Source: Saccharibacillus kuerlensis DSM 22868 (GTDB lineage: Bacteria > Bacillota > Bacilli > Paenibacillales > Paenibacillaceae). From it: 64,000 bases of DNA. This document shows, one piece after another, positions 1 through 8,345 of this stretch. The notes beneath the pieces are model-generated. The model was not told where the DNA came from, ran no database searches, and worked only from the letters and a program-made list of their open reading frames with translations. Both the position numbers and the translations under genes were made by a program. Each line of letters opens with the position of its first letter. Position 1 is the stretch's first letter. The stretch spans positions 364,013 to 428,012 of the forward strand of contig NZ_KB899278.1 in the NCBI RefSeq assembly GCF_000378145.1, given 5' to 3'.

Positions 1-204
1 TTTGTTTGCCTGTGCCCTAAGTATAGAAGATATCGTTCTCTTTGATAATGCATCGATGTGCGAAGTGTATGGACTTATGTGACTTACCTATACATCCTGT
101 TATACTGGAGAAAAGACCTTCGGTCAACGATGGCACGATCAAAGCAAAGATGCGGCAGAACCGCGCCTACGCCCTGTTTTGCAATATTGAAAGGAGAAGA
201 CCTT

Positions 205-1086
205 ATGACCGACCGTACAAAAGAATTTTCTTACTCCGTCGCGCCGAATCCGGTATACGATGACAAAGGTATGCTGTATGTATTGTTTGCCGGCGAAAGT
301 CAAACGCTGCCCGTACACCAAATTGGACCGAAAATCTATGATTATTTCCTGCTGCATATTGTCGAGGAGGGACGCGGCGCTTTTGTGCACGAAGGACAGC
401 CATACGCACTGGAAACGGGCGACGCTTTTCTGATCCGTCCAGGTCGGTTGGTCAGCTATGTTTCCGACGCAAACGAACCTTGGCGCTACCGCTGGATCGC
501 CTTCGCCGGACCGCTTGCCGAAGATGCCGTACGCACAGCCGGATTGACTCCTCAGCATCCCGTTTTCCGTCCGGCCGCGGAATCGGGGATTCTTCGCCTG
601 CTTTCCGATACGCTGGATGTTTTTCGGTCCCGCCGAGCCGCAGCGCACTTGGCATCGCTCGGCTATCTGCACTTGATTCTCGCTGCAGCTGAAGATGTCG
701 TACGCGGCGACTCGGCGCTTCCCGCCGCCGACACGGCAGGGCGTCTTGCGGTCAAACAGATGATCCGCTATATGACCGACCAGTACGCGCATCCCGTATC
801 GATTGAAGACATGTGCCAAAGTCTCGGATATAACCGGGCTTATCTCTCCCGCATGTTCAAAAAAGAAACCGGCGTCGCACCGGTCACCTATCTGCTGCGC
901 CTGCGAATCGATAAAGCCCGAGGCCTGCTGCGCGAACGTCCCGATCTGTCGGTTCAGCAGATTGCTTCTTCGGTCGGTCTTACCGATCCGCTGTATTTCT
1001 CCCGCCAGTTTCAACGTCTGTACGGCAAATCTCCGACGGCTTACCGGGAGTCGGTGCTCGGCCGCCAGGATACTGAGCAGTCATAA
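205..1086 (+). CDS. AraC family transcriptional regulator with N-terminal cupin domain
   Basis: A 293-residue DNA-binding regulator. The N-terminal part (about residues 20-150) looks like an AraC-type cupin sensor, with the run EEGRGAFVHEG and a GDAFLIRPG turn typical of the sugar-binding beta barrel. The C-terminal 100 residues hold two helix-turn-helix motifs (IEDMCQSLGYNRAYLSRMF and VQQIASSVGLTDPLYFSRQF) ending in the usual YGKSP-TAYR signature. The ATG at 205 is chosen because AAGGAGAAGA lies 5-14 bases upstream; an open frame from 58 has no such site. It stands alone and is followed by a terminator at 1195-1239. Members of this family usually control carbohydrate uptake or catabolism, but no sugar operon adjoins it, so the effector and targets are unknown. 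The first 204 bases of the window show no other feature I can support. Confidence 0.88.
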   Translation: MTDRTKEFSYSVAPNPVYDDKGMLYVLFAGESQTLPVHQIGPKIYDYFLLHIVEEGRGAFVHEGQPYALETGDAFLIRPGRLVSYVSDANEPWRYRWIAFAGPLAEDAVRTAGLTPQHPVFRPAAESGILRLLSDTLDVFRSRRAAAHLASLGYLHLILAAAEDVVRGDSALPAADTAGRLAVKQMIRYMTDQYAHPVSIEDMCQSLGYNRAYLSRMFKKETGVAPVTYLLRLRIDKARGLLRERPDLSVQQIASSVGLTDPLYFSRQFQRLYGKSPTAYRESVLGRQDTEQS

Positions 1087-1194
1087 AGTCATCTTCCCCT
1101 TTCTAACTAAACCGGAAACGCCTTGACCAAACCGTGATCTTGCCGAAAGTGCCAAAACGACCGTCCTGCGTGAACATGCGCATAGAATGTCGAA

Positions 1195-1239
1195 AAGCCC
1201 CTAGTCTCCGCATCTGTGCGAAAACATTGGGGCTTTTTT
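1195..1239 (+). terminator. Intrinsic terminator, probably bidirectional
   Basis: Stem AAGCCCC / GGGGCTT followed by six T on the plus strand. It lies between the convergent AraC regulator and aldo/keto reductase genes; a shorter run of four T on the minus side suggests use in both directions. Confidence 0.75.
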
Positions 1240-1249
1240 CAGTCTGCGT

Positions 1250-2254
1250 TTATTGTTCACTTTCGGTTTTCAGAATTTTTTCGATCCGTTCCAGCTCTTC
1301 ATCCGAAAATTCCAGCTGGTTCAGCGCGGCAATATTCTCTTCAATCTGCGAAACGCGGCTTGCCCCGATCAGTACAGAAGTAACCCGCTCTCCGCGCAGT
1401 ACCCAAGCGAGGGCAAATTGTGCCAAGCTTTGTCCGCGGGCGACCGCCATTTGATTGAGCGCACGCACTTTGCGCATTGCTTCCGGCGTAATCTGATTCT
1501 GATTCAGAAACGGAGAAGCGCCGGCCGCCCGGGAGTCTTCCGGAATTCCGTTCAGATACTTGTTGGTCAGCAGTCCCTGTGCCAGCGGACTGAAAGCGAT
1601 ACTGCCGACACCATGCTCGTCGAGCACATCCTGCAGTCCATGCTCGATCCAACGATTCATCATCGAATAACTTGGCTGATGGATGGTGAGCGGCGTGCCA
1701 AGCTTTTTCAAGATCGCTACGGCTTCCTGCGTCTGTTCCGCCGAGTAATTGGACACGCCTATGTAGAGCGCTTTGCCCGAACGCACAATATGATCAAGCG
1801 CCATCATTGTTTCTTCGAGCGGTGTATCCGGGTCCGGACGGTGATGGTAGAAAATATCCACATAATCGAGTCCCATTCGTTTCAGACTCTGATCGAGACT
1901 CGATACCAGATATTTGCGGGAGCCCCATTCCCCATAAGGTCCCGGCCACATATAATAACCGGCTTTGGTCGAGACCACCAATTCGTCACGGTAAGGCTTA
2001 AGGTCGGTCGCAAGCAGACGGCCGAACATTTCCTCGGCCGAGCCTGGAGGCGGACCATAATTATTGGCCAAATCAAAATGTGTGATTCCCATGTCGAAAG
2101 CGCGATGCACAATGCTTCGACCGTTCTCGTAAGCGTCGACCCCTCCAAAATTATGCCATAATCCAAGCGAAACCGCCGGAAGCTTAAGTCCTGACCGTCC
2201 GCTGCGGTTATATTTCATCTGCTCGTAGCGTTCTCCGCTCGCTTTATACTCCAT
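1250..2254 (-). CDS. Aldo/keto reductase, YghZ/Kv-beta-like group
   Basis: A 334-residue NADPH-dependent aldo/keto reductase (TIM barrel), probably reducing aldehydes such as methylglyoxal. Family residues are visible: Asp and Tyr in FDLANNYGPP, Lys in STKAGYYMWPGPYG, and His in DIFYHHRPDPDTP. The segment ERYEQMKYNRSGRSGLKLP near the N-terminus resembles the start of E. coli YghZ. The ATG at 2254 has AGGATGGAG about eight bases upstream; an ATG at 2266 is also in frame but has AAAGG directly against it. It is transcribed toward the terminator at 1195-1239. The physiological substrate cannot be read from sequence, though the MWPGPYGEWGS loop is shared with the glyceraldehyde-3-phosphate/methylglyoxal-type members. 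Confidence 0.88.
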   Translation of the reverse strand: MEYKASGERYEQMKYNRSGRSGLKLPAVSLGLWHNFGGVDAYENGRSIVHRAFDMGITHFDLANNYGPPPGSAEEMFGRLLATDLKPYRDELVVSTKAGYYMWPGPYGEWGSRKYLVSSLDQSLKRMGLDYVDIFYHHRPDPDTPLEETMMALDHIVRSGKALYIGVSNYSAEQTQEAVAILKKLGTPLTIHQPSYSMMNRWIEHGLQDVLDEHGVGSIAFSPLAQGLLTNKYLNGIPEDSRAAGASPFLNQNQITPEAMRKVRALNQMAVARGQSLAQFALAWVLRGERVTSVLIGASRVSQIEENIAALNQLEFSDEELERIEKILKTESEQ

Positions 2255-2352
2255 CGCTTTCTCCATCCTTTCGTTTCAAGCTTATTTCCATCTTAGCCGC
2301 GGCTTTTACAATTAGCAAGAAAACGATTACATCTTTTTTTCGCAGTCATTGG

Positions 2353-3105
2353 TTATTTGTATCCCAACAAATGGCGTACCTGCTGTGCAACTTCTCCCAT
2401 AGGCTCGGTTACCAGCAGATCCGCATGACTATCGTAAGGCGTTGGCGTGCGATTGAGAAGAGCAAGGCGCCCACCCGTGAACATGCCGACCAGGCTCGCT
2501 GCCGGCTGAACGGTAAGCGACGTGCCTCCGACCAGCATCAGATCCGCTTCTTCAATTGCCCGGACGGATGCCTCCAGCACATTCGAATCGAGCATTTCGC
2601 CGTACAGCACGACATTCGGCTTAAGCATCCCTCCGCACCGACTGCACAGCGGGATATCTTCGCTGCCCATGACAGCATCGAGTCCGTACTCCTCCCCGCA
2701 AGAAAGGCAGGTATTGCGCAGTACTGAACCATGAACTTCTAGTACCCGGCGGCTTCCCGCCTTCTGATGCAGACCGTCGATATTCTGCGTAATCACTGTA
2801 CTCAGTCTGCCTTCATGTTCAAGATCCGCCAGCAGAAGGTGCATCGGATTGGGCTGAGCATCGGAGTAAATCATTTTTCTGCGGTAAAAACGGTAGAATG
2901 TTTCGGTATGCCGATAAAAGAAGTCGCTGCTCAGCATTTCCTCCGGCGAAAAAGGAAACTCGTTTTGTCCGCTTTCATAAAGTCCGCCTGCTGAACGAAA
3001 GTCCGGAATCCCGCTTTCGGTAGATGTACCTGCTCCTCCAAAAAATACAATCCGCTTCGCTTCCCCGATCCATTTCGCCAGTATTTCCGCACTGTTTCTC
3101 GTCAT
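2353..3105 (-). CDS. NAD-dependent protein deacylase (Sir2 family)
   Basis: A 250-residue sirtuin that would remove acyl groups from lysines using NAD+. The NAD-binding motif GAGTSTESGIPDFRS is at about residues 24-38, TQNIDGLHQKAG follows, the catalytic His is in VLEVHGSV, and two Cys-x-x-Cys pairs (CLSC and CSRC) form the structural zinc site. The ATG at 3105 is chosen because GAAGGAGGAGAAG sits just upstream; a TTG at 3123 is in frame but lies within that ribosome site. It is the second gene of a pair behind the HAD phosphatase gene, 30 bases apart on the same strand, so they are probably cotranscribed. Whether it prefers acetyl or longer acyl groups cannot be decided. Confidence 0.92.
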   Translation of the reverse strand: MTRNSAEILAKWIGEAKRIVFFGGAGTSTESGIPDFRSAGGLYESGQNEFPFSPEEMLSSDFFYRHTETFYRFYRRKMIYSDAQPNPMHLLLADLEHEGRLSTVITQNIDGLHQKAGSRRVLEVHGSVLRNTCLSCGEEYGLDAVMGSEDIPLCSRCGGMLKPNVVLYGEMLDSNVLEASVRAIEEADLMLVGGTSLTVQPAASLVGMFTGGRLALLNRTPTPYDSHADLLVTEPMGEVAQQVRHLLGYK

Positions 3106-3135
3106 CGTCTTCTCCTCCTTCAAGTGAGTACCCGC

Positions 3136-3924
3136 TCAGTCCGAAGGGTCGTCAAACATGATCTTTACTTCGTTATAATCGGCAATAATCAAATCGGCGC
3201 TCTGGAGATGTTTACGCGGCATGCCGATCGGCGCAATGCCAATGCATAATGCAGCGCCGGCACGTCGAGCCATCTCCATATCGGCGCCTCCGTCGCCAAT
3301 TACGATTGTGTGCCGCGTCTCCACCCCTATTCGGCGGCAGGCTTCTAAGGTCAGATCCGGCGCAGGCTTGCCCTCCTGTACCAGATCGCGTCCAGTTATA
3401 CAATCGAAGAAAAGATCCAGTCCGGCCCAGCGCAGATGCTTTACGGCTGACGCTGTCGTATCCGACGTTGCGACCGCCAGCTTGATTCCGGCCTCACGCG
3501 CTTCTTGAAGCAATCGCGGAAGGCCGGGCAGCGGCCGAACGGGACGGTCGCGTTCTAAATGTTCCTCTGCTGCGCTTACAAAACTTCGCACTGCATCCAC
3601 GCTTTCATGCCAAGGAATCCCTGCCCCATAAAGCTGCCAGGCCAACAGTCCTGTCATTTCTTCGGCAGTCGCCAATGCCAGAGGACCAGAACGGTCATAA
3701 TCGGCAATACGACCATCGGGGCCTCGCTTAACGCCAAACGTTTTCTCGGCGCTGCCTGTCCAATCTCCTCCAACCGCATTCAGTTTCTCCTCGGCTTGCT
3801 TCAGCATGTCGTCGGCCCAGCGTCCCCACAGCTCCATAAAATCCAGCAGCGTACCGTCTTTATCGAATACGATCGCTTCGCATTCGATAGCTTGTTCTCC
3901 AACCGTTACGGTTACATAGGGCAT
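3136..3924 (-). CDS. HAD superfamily hydrolase (phosphatase-like)
   Basis: A 262-residue haloacid-dehalogenase fold protein. Motif I is FDKDGTLLD with the nucleophile and acid Asp residues; motif II is around VATSDTT; motif III is a Lys in QEGKPAPD; motif IV is IGDGGADMEMARRAG. The helical cap lies between motifs I and II, as in subfamily I phosphatases. The start is uncertain: the ATG at 3924 has GAGGAG 11 bases upstream, while an ATG at 3933 has it only two bases away, and one at 3951 has none. It precedes the sirtuin gene in a likely two-gene unit. The substrate is unknown; phosphoglycolate-like or sugar phosphates are typical of the group. Confidence 0.85.
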   Translation of the reverse strand: MPYVTVTVGEQAIECEAIVFDKDGTLLDFMELWGRWADDMLKQAEEKLNAVGGDWTGSAEKTFGVKRGPDGRIADYDRSGPLALATAEEMTGLLAWQLYGAGIPWHESVDAVRSFVSAAEEHLERDRPVRPLPGLPRLLQEAREAGIKLAVATSDTTASAVKHLRWAGLDLFFDCITGRDLVQEGKPAPDLTLEACRRIGVETRHTIVIGDGGADMEMARRAGAALCIGIAPIGMPRKHLQSADLIIADYNEVKIMFDDPSD

Positions 3925-3985
3925 ACCAGCCATAACTCCTCTTTTCTTCATTTAATAGAATAAGATTTTCGGCAGGACTGTATGG

Positions 3986-4819
3986 TTAAGGAACTTCCAC
4001 AGAAATTCCGTCCAACCACGCTTGAATCAGCCCTACCATTTCTTGACGCTGTTCGGCTTCCGAAATCAAAGCCTTTCCATCTCCGCCCTGCTCGCCGTAG
4101 CTGCCGAATTGACCGTGATTTCCTCCTTCAATGATCTTATACTCCGTATTACCCGGTAAATAATTTCGTCCTTTTTCATAGCTTTCCCGGTTCAACACCT
4201 TGTCTTCGGATGCGGTAATCGACAGAGTCGGCAGCTCAGTACCGCTGAGGTCGCCTTTACCCTCCGCATAAGAAGCAAGGAAGAAGACACCGGCAATTTT
4301 TTGGGGATGTTCTGCCGCATAGCGGGCTGCAAAAGGTCCTCCAAGTGAATGCCCGCCAATTACGAAAGCCTCGTCCGAATGTTGGTCAAGCACTTCTTGC
4401 GCTTTATTTTGTCCAAAGAAAGCGAAATTGAACGGCATTTTCACAATAAACACATGCCGCCCTGTCTCTGCCAGATCGCGAGCCCATACCGAATAAGCCT
4501 CAGGCTCCACCCGTCCCCCCGGATAGAAGATTATGCCGGGCTGAGTTTTCCCGTCTGCTGCAGTCGGTTCAAACTCGATCCAATCCTTCGTTTGCGTTAC
4601 CGAAACGGCATTCCCGTCGTTTAGAGCGGCTTCGGCTTCCGCAGACGGCCCGTAAGGCGTGCTTACGTACAGAACAGCCGACACGGCCAATACAAGGAAC
4701 AGTACGAGAAGGATGACTAGAAACAAACGGCCCTTTCGACGAGGCTGTCTTCTGCGCATTCCTCCCCTCCGTTTCCCGCTTTCAAACGGCCGAATCGGCG
4801 ATCTTTCTCCTGTCAGCAT
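3986..4819 (-). CDS. Membrane-anchored alpha/beta hydrolase
   Basis: A 277-residue protein with a strongly basic N-terminus (RRRQPRRKGR) followed by one hydrophobic segment (about residues 32-52), so the catalytic domain should face outside as a signal-anchored protein. The nucleophile Ser is in the elbow GGHSLGG, an acid Asp probably in SITASEDKVL, and the His in EGGNHGQFGSYG, giving a full Ser-Asp-His triad. FYPGGRVEPEAYS resembles the start of dienelactone-hydrolase-like domains. The ATG at 4819 is preceded by GGGAGGGACACTT. The substrate is unknown; esterase or lipase activity on the outer face is an inference. Confidence 0.85.
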   Translation of the reverse strand: MLTGERSPIRPFESGKRRGGMRRRQPRRKGRLFLVILLVLFLVLAVSAVLYVSTPYGPSAEAEAALNDGNAVSVTQTKDWIEFEPTAADGKTQPGIIFYPGGRVEPEAYSVWARDLAETGRHVFIVKMPFNFAFFGQNKAQEVLDQHSDEAFVIGGHSLGGPFAARYAAEHPQKIAGVFFLASYAEGKGDLSGTELPTLSITASEDKVLNRESYEKGRNYLPGNTEYKIIEGGNHGQFGSYGEQGGDGKALISEAEQRQEMVGLIQAWLDGISVEVP

Positions 4820-4909
4820 AAGTGTCCCTCCCTATTCATTTGCTTTACCGTTTCATTATAAAGAAACGATGGTTGCCGGGCAAAGCTATGTCCCAAGCTC
4901 TTCCTCATT

Positions 4910-4950
4910 AAAAAGCCCCGCACTTCCGAAGTACGGAATTTGCAGGGCTT
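4910..4950 (-). terminator. Intrinsic terminator after the aldolase gene
   Basis: Stem AAGCCC(T)GCA / TGC(G)GGGCTT on the minus strand followed by five T. It lies 36 bases beyond the aldolase stop codon. Confidence 0.75.
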
Positions 4951-4985
4951 GAAGCAAAGTTTTGTTATTAAAATAAATGCTGCTT

Positions 4986-5654
4986 CTAAAGATTTTTCGC
5001 TTTTCTGTAAGCTTCAGCATACTGCGCCGCTTTATCGCGTACCTTTGTCATATCGCCAGTCTTCAACGCTTCGCTGGTCAGATCGGAACCAATTCCTACA
5101 GCGACGGCTCCACCTGCAATCCAGTCACCTAAATTTTCGACAGACACGCCTCCGGTCGGCATCAGGTTGGCTTGAGGAACTGGTCCCTTGAGTGTTTTAA
5201 TAATTGAAGGTTCGAACATATTTCCCGGGAAAAGTTTCATGATATCGGCTCCCAGTTCAAGTCCTTTTAACAGCTCGGCAATCGTTACAACGCCCGGCAT
5301 CACGGGAACCCGGTACAGATGACACAGCTTGACTGTCTCTTCGTTAAGAGCAGGAGAAACAATGAACTGTGCACCCGACATAATCGCCATGCGAGCCGTA
5401 TGCGGTTCCAGTACGGTACCCGCTCCAATGACAGCAAAACGTTCGGATTCTGTTGAAGCTTCAGCGTTATAAATCCGACTAAGCCGTTCGATTGCTTGAA
5501 GCGCATTGGGAACCGTCATGGTCACTTCGATAACTTTGACACCGCCGGCGATTGCTTGCTCCGCCATTTCCACCACTTGATCGGGAGAATCGCCGCGCAG
5601 AACCGCTACTACACCGCAGTCCAGAATACGCTGCAGCACTTTGATTTTCTTCAT
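4986..5654 (-). CDS. Bifunctional KHG/KDPG aldolase
   Basis: A 222-residue class I aldolase that cleaves 2-keto-3-deoxy-6-phosphogluconate or 2-keto-4-hydroxyglutarate to pyruvate and glyceraldehyde-3-phosphate or glyoxylate. The Schiff-base Lys is in GADIMKLFPGNMF and the catalytic Glu in KVIEVTMTVPNA; the phosphate-binding PTGGVSVEN loop is also present. Length is normal for the family. AAGGGATGGG precedes the ATG. It is a lone gene here, with no KDG kinase or uronate genes beside it. A SigA-like promoter candidate lies at 5746-5775. Confidence 0.93.
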   Translation of the reverse strand: MKKIKVLQRILDCGVVAVLRGDSPDQVVEMAEQAIAGGVKVIEVTMTVPNALQAIERLSRIYNAEASTESERFAVIGAGTVLEPHTARMAIMSGAQFIVSPALNEETVKLCHLYRVPVMPGVVTIAELLKGLELGADIMKLFPGNMFEPSIIKTLKGPVPQANLMPTGGVSVENLGDWIAGGAVAVGIGSDLTSEALKTGDMTKVRDKAAQYAEAYRKAKNL

Positions 5655-5745
5655 CTATTCCCATCCCTTTCCGATTTCGGCCGCCCGCGGCGAATGCGAC
5701 CGGCGATTTGACATATGCGTCCTTCGCCACGATGTACTCGCTTTC

Positions 5746-5775
5746 ATTGTGCGTCAGTCCTGTTCGCAGTGTCAA
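5746..5775 (-). promoter_or_regulatory. Candidate SigA promoter of the aldolase gene
   Basis: On the minus strand a perfect -35 TTGACA (5775-5770) is followed after 18 bases by CACAAT (5751-5746), a four-of-six -10 match, about 90 bases upstream of the start codon. The rest of the 5655-5994 intergenic stretch holds this promoter, the candidate promoter of the KGG gene and no visible gene. Confidence 0.4.
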
Positions 5776-5923
5776 CAAAAAAACGAAAAAGAACCGATAA
5801 GAACGTTCATTTATATAATGTACATAAGTGTGCGAAAAAAATGTGGATGCTCGCCAACCCGCGTTGCTGCTAGGATTTGGAAGGAAAACCTTTCTTGGTA
5901 GGGCTTTTTTGAGCTTGCTCGGC

Positions 5924-5949
5924 GTTTCATCGTAAAATGGCGGTGGTAA
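5924..5949 (+). promoter_or_regulatory. Possible SigB-type promoter of the KGG gene
   Basis: GTTTCA (5924-5929), a 14-base spacer and TGGTAA (5944-5949) resemble the Bacillus general-stress SigB pattern GTTTAA / GGGTAT, about 45 bases before the start codon. The match is imperfect, and it is supported mainly by the stress-protein family of the gene downstream. Confidence 0.3.
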
Positions 5950-5994
5950 ATAGTTGATGCACGCGGCAATTACAACTACTGAGGAGTGATTGAG

Positions 5995-6246
5995 ATGACA
6001 AACAGTCAGTCAGGCAACAAGAAAATGAGTCGCGAAGAAGCTGGCCGCATGGGCGGTGAAGCTACTGCCAAAAAACACAGCCGAGAGTTTTACCAAGAGA
6101 TCGGACGTAAAGGCGGAAAAGCTACAGCCAAGTCGCACAGTCGAGAATTCTATCAGGAAATCGGACGTAAGGGCGGAGAAGCGACTTCCAATTCTCACGA
6201 CAAAGATTTTTATCGGGAGATCGGACGCAAAGGCGGCCAAAAGTAA
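5995..6246 (+). CDS. KGG-repeat general stress protein (GsiB-like)
   Basis: An 83-residue, very hydrophilic protein made of three near-identical units of about 20 residues, each with the pattern REFYQEIGRKGGxAT, preceded by a divergent first unit EEAGRMGGEATAKKH. This is the KGG or stress-induced repeat (Pfam KGG family) found in B. subtilis GsiB and E. coli YciG, which are glucose-starvation, heat or desiccation-induced hydrophilin-like proteins. There are no cysteines, membrane segments or catalytic motifs. The ATG at 5995 has GGAG eight bases upstream; an in-frame GTG at 5986 overlaps that site. It is monocistronic, bounded by a very strong terminator. Its exact function is unknown; protection during stress is inferred from the family. 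Confidence 0.9.
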   Translation: MTNSQSGNKKMSREEAGRMGGEATAKKHSREFYQEIGRKGGKATAKSHSREFYQEIGRKGGEATSNSHDKDFYREIGRKGGQK

Positions 6247-6285
6247 TTCCAAAGGCGAGCAGCCAAAAAGCTTATGCATTCTCTC

Positions 6286-6357
6286 GCGCGCCAAGCGAAA
6301 GAGCCGAAACGATACTCCGCAAGCGTGTTCGGCTCTTTCGCCTGGGCGCGCTTTTTT
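6286..6357 (+). terminator. Long strong terminator after the KGG gene
   Basis: A two-tier hairpin: outer GCGCGCC pairs with GGGCGCGC and inner GCGAAAGAGCCGAA pairs with TTCGGCTCTTTCGC, followed by six T. It begins 40 bases after the stop codon. Confidence 0.88.
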
Positions 6358-6545
6358 GTCGTGTTCAAAAAATATCTTCATCCCCTCTCCCCTTTACGTC
6401 AACAGCTTCCCTACCCACCTAGCAAAAAGTAACAGCATGTGGTAGACTATTTAGAAATTTAGCTTCTTTTTTATTTAAACCTGGGCTTTGCCGGGTAACC
6501 GCGTTAAAGCAACTATTTTAATTCATGTTCTGGGGGGAAGTCATC

Positions 6546-8231
6546 ATGGCCGTTAAAAAAATGCGTTCCGATATGATCAAAAAAGGTTTCGACCGCGCAC
6601 CTCACCGCAGTCTTCTGCGTGCTGCAGGTGTTAAAGAAGAAGATTTTGGCAAACCGTTTATCGCGGTCTGCAATTCTTATATCGATATCGTACCGGGTCA
6701 CGTACATCTCCAGGAATTCGGCAAGATCGTCAAAGAAGCGATCCGCGAAGCCGGCGGTGTGCCGTTCGAATTCAATACCATTGGCGTCGATGACGGGATT
6801 GCAATGGGACATATTGGCATGCGCTATTCCCTGCCAAGCCGCGAGATTATTGCTGACTCGCTGGAAACAGTTGTCTCTGCGCACTGGTTTGACGGCATGG
6901 TCTGCATTCCGAACTGCGACAAGATCACACCAGGCATGATGATGGGCGCTCTTCGCGTCAATATTCCAACCGTATTTGTCAGCGGCGGCCCAATGAAAGC
7001 CGGCAAAGACAAAAACGGCAGATCGATCTCGCTAACGTCCGTTTTTGAAGGGGTTGGCGCGCACCAAGTCGGCAAGATCGATGATCAGACGCTGCTGGAG
7101 CTGGAACAGTACGGCTGTCCAACCTGCGGTTCATGCTCGGGTATGTTCACTGCTAACTCGATGAACTGTCTCGCCGAAGCGCTCGGCATCGCACTGCCGG
7201 GCAACGGTACTATTCTTGCAGTTGCCGAAGAACGCAAAGATTTTGTTCGTCAGTCCGCTACACAGCTGATGGAACTGATCAAGTTGGATTTGAAGCCGCG
7301 CGATATTGTGACAGTGGAAGCAATCGACAATGCCTTCGCATTGGATATGGCAATGGGCGGTTCAACGAATACCGTTCTCCACACATTGGCCCTGGCACAG
7401 GAAGCCGGCATTGAATACCCGATTGAACGGATTAACGAAGTCGCAAACCGTGTTCCTCACCTCGCCAAGCTCGCTCCGGCATCCGACTGGCATATTGAAG
7501 ATGTGCATAATGCGGGCGGCGTAAGTGCCGTACTCAACGAGCTGCTCAAGAAGCCGGGCGCTCTGCATGGCGACCGCATTACGGTAACAGGCAAGACAAT
7601 CGCCGAGAACGTTCAAGGTCAAGAAATTCTTGATACCGAGGTTATTCATAGACTGGACAATCCGCACTCCGAACGCGGCGGTCTCGCTGTTCTATTCGGC
7701 AATCTTGCTCCCGAAGGTGCAATTATCAAGGTCGGCGCGGTCGATAAGTCTGTAGGCGGTTATCATAAAGGACCGGCGATTTGCTTCGATTCTCAAGAGG
7801 AAGCGCTGGAAGGCATCGCAAAAGGCCAAATTAAAGAAGGACATGTAGTCGTGATCCGCTATGAAGGACCGAAGGGCGGACCGGGCATGCCGGAAATGCT
7901 GGCTCCTACTTCGCAGATCGTCGGTATGGGCCTTGGCGCCAAAGTCGGTCTGATCACCGACGGCCGATTCTCCGGCGCATCCCGAGGCATCAGTATCGGC
8001 CATATTTCGCCGGAAGCTGCAGAAGGCGGTCCGATCGCTTTCGTCGAAGATGGCGATATGATCGAACTGGATTTGAATAACCGTACGATCCAGCTTGAGA
8101 TCAGCGAAGAAGAATTTGCTGCCCGCCGTGCGAACTGGAAAGGCTTCGAACCGAAAGTTAAAACCGGTTATCTCGCCCGCTATTCCAAGCTCGTGACTAA
8201 CGCCAGCATGGGCGGTATCATGAAAATCTAA
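6546..8231 (+). CDS. ilvD: Dihydroxy-acid dehydratase
   Basis: A 561-residue iron-sulfur dehydratase making 2-ketoisovalerate and 2-keto-3-methylvalerate in valine, leucine and isoleucine synthesis. Cluster and active-site motifs are plain: [44 protein letters not shown], and near the end [19 protein letters not shown] with PEAAEGGPI. Length is that of complete bacterial IlvD. The start is the ATG with GGGGGGAAG seven bases upstream. It is monocistronic here, not part of an ilv-leu operon, with a strong terminator after it. I looked for a T-box or a convincing CodY box in the 190 bases upstream and found neither. Confidence 0.97.
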   Translation: MAVKKMRSDMIKKGFDRAPHRSLLRAAGVKEEDFGKPFIAVCNSYIDIVPGHVHLQEFGKIVKEAIREAGGVPFEFNTIGVDDGIAMGHIGMRYSLPSREIIADSLETVVSAHWFDGMVCIPNCDKITPGMMMGALRVNIPTVFVSGGPMKAGKDKNGRSISLTSVFEGVGAHQVGKIDDQTLLELEQYGCPTCGSCSGMFTANSMNCLAEALGIALPGNGTILAVAEERKDFVRQSATQLMELIKLDLKPRDIVTVEAIDNAFALDMAMGGSTNTVLHTLALAQEAGIEYPIERINEVANRVPHLAKLAPASDWHIEDVHNAGGVSAVLNELLKKPGALHGDRITVTGKTIAENVQGQEILDTEVIHRLDNPHSERGGLAVLFGNLAPEGAIIKVGAVDKSVGGYHKGPAICFDSQEEALEGIAKGQIKEGHVVVIRYEGPKGGPGMPEMLAPTSQIVGMGLGAKVGLITDGRFSGASRGISIGHISPEAAEGGPIAFVEDGDMIELDLNNRTIQLEISEEEFAARRANWKGFEPKVKTGYLARYSKLVTNASMGGIMKI

Positions 8232-8252
8232 TCCTCCTGTTCATATTTACAC

Positions 8253-8301
8253 AAAAGGACCTCCAATCACACTGCAAAGTGCGATTGGAGGTCCTTTTTT
8301 T
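8253..8301 (+). terminator. Intrinsic terminator after ilvD
   Basis: Long perfect stem AAAAGGACCTCCAATC / GATTGGAGGTCCTTTT followed by more T, 22 bases after the ilvD stop. It can also serve the convergent deacetylase gene. Confidence 0.9.
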
Positions 8302-8345
8302 CCTTATACACTATTAGAATCCTAAAAATTTCGACTACCTTACCG

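Noticed and set aside
139..1014. 291-codon open frame on the minus strand across the AraC gene
   Set aside because: Shadow of the AraC gene; no ribosome site, and the plus-strand frame has clear domains.
5479..5778. 99-codon minus-strand frame reaching upstream of the aldolase gene
   Set aside because: It overlaps the aldolase start in another frame, lacks a ribosome site and has no recognisable domain.
6358..6545. T-box or CodY control of ilvD
   Set aside because: No T-box core sequence; the A/T-rich stretch near 6450 matches the CodY box too poorly.
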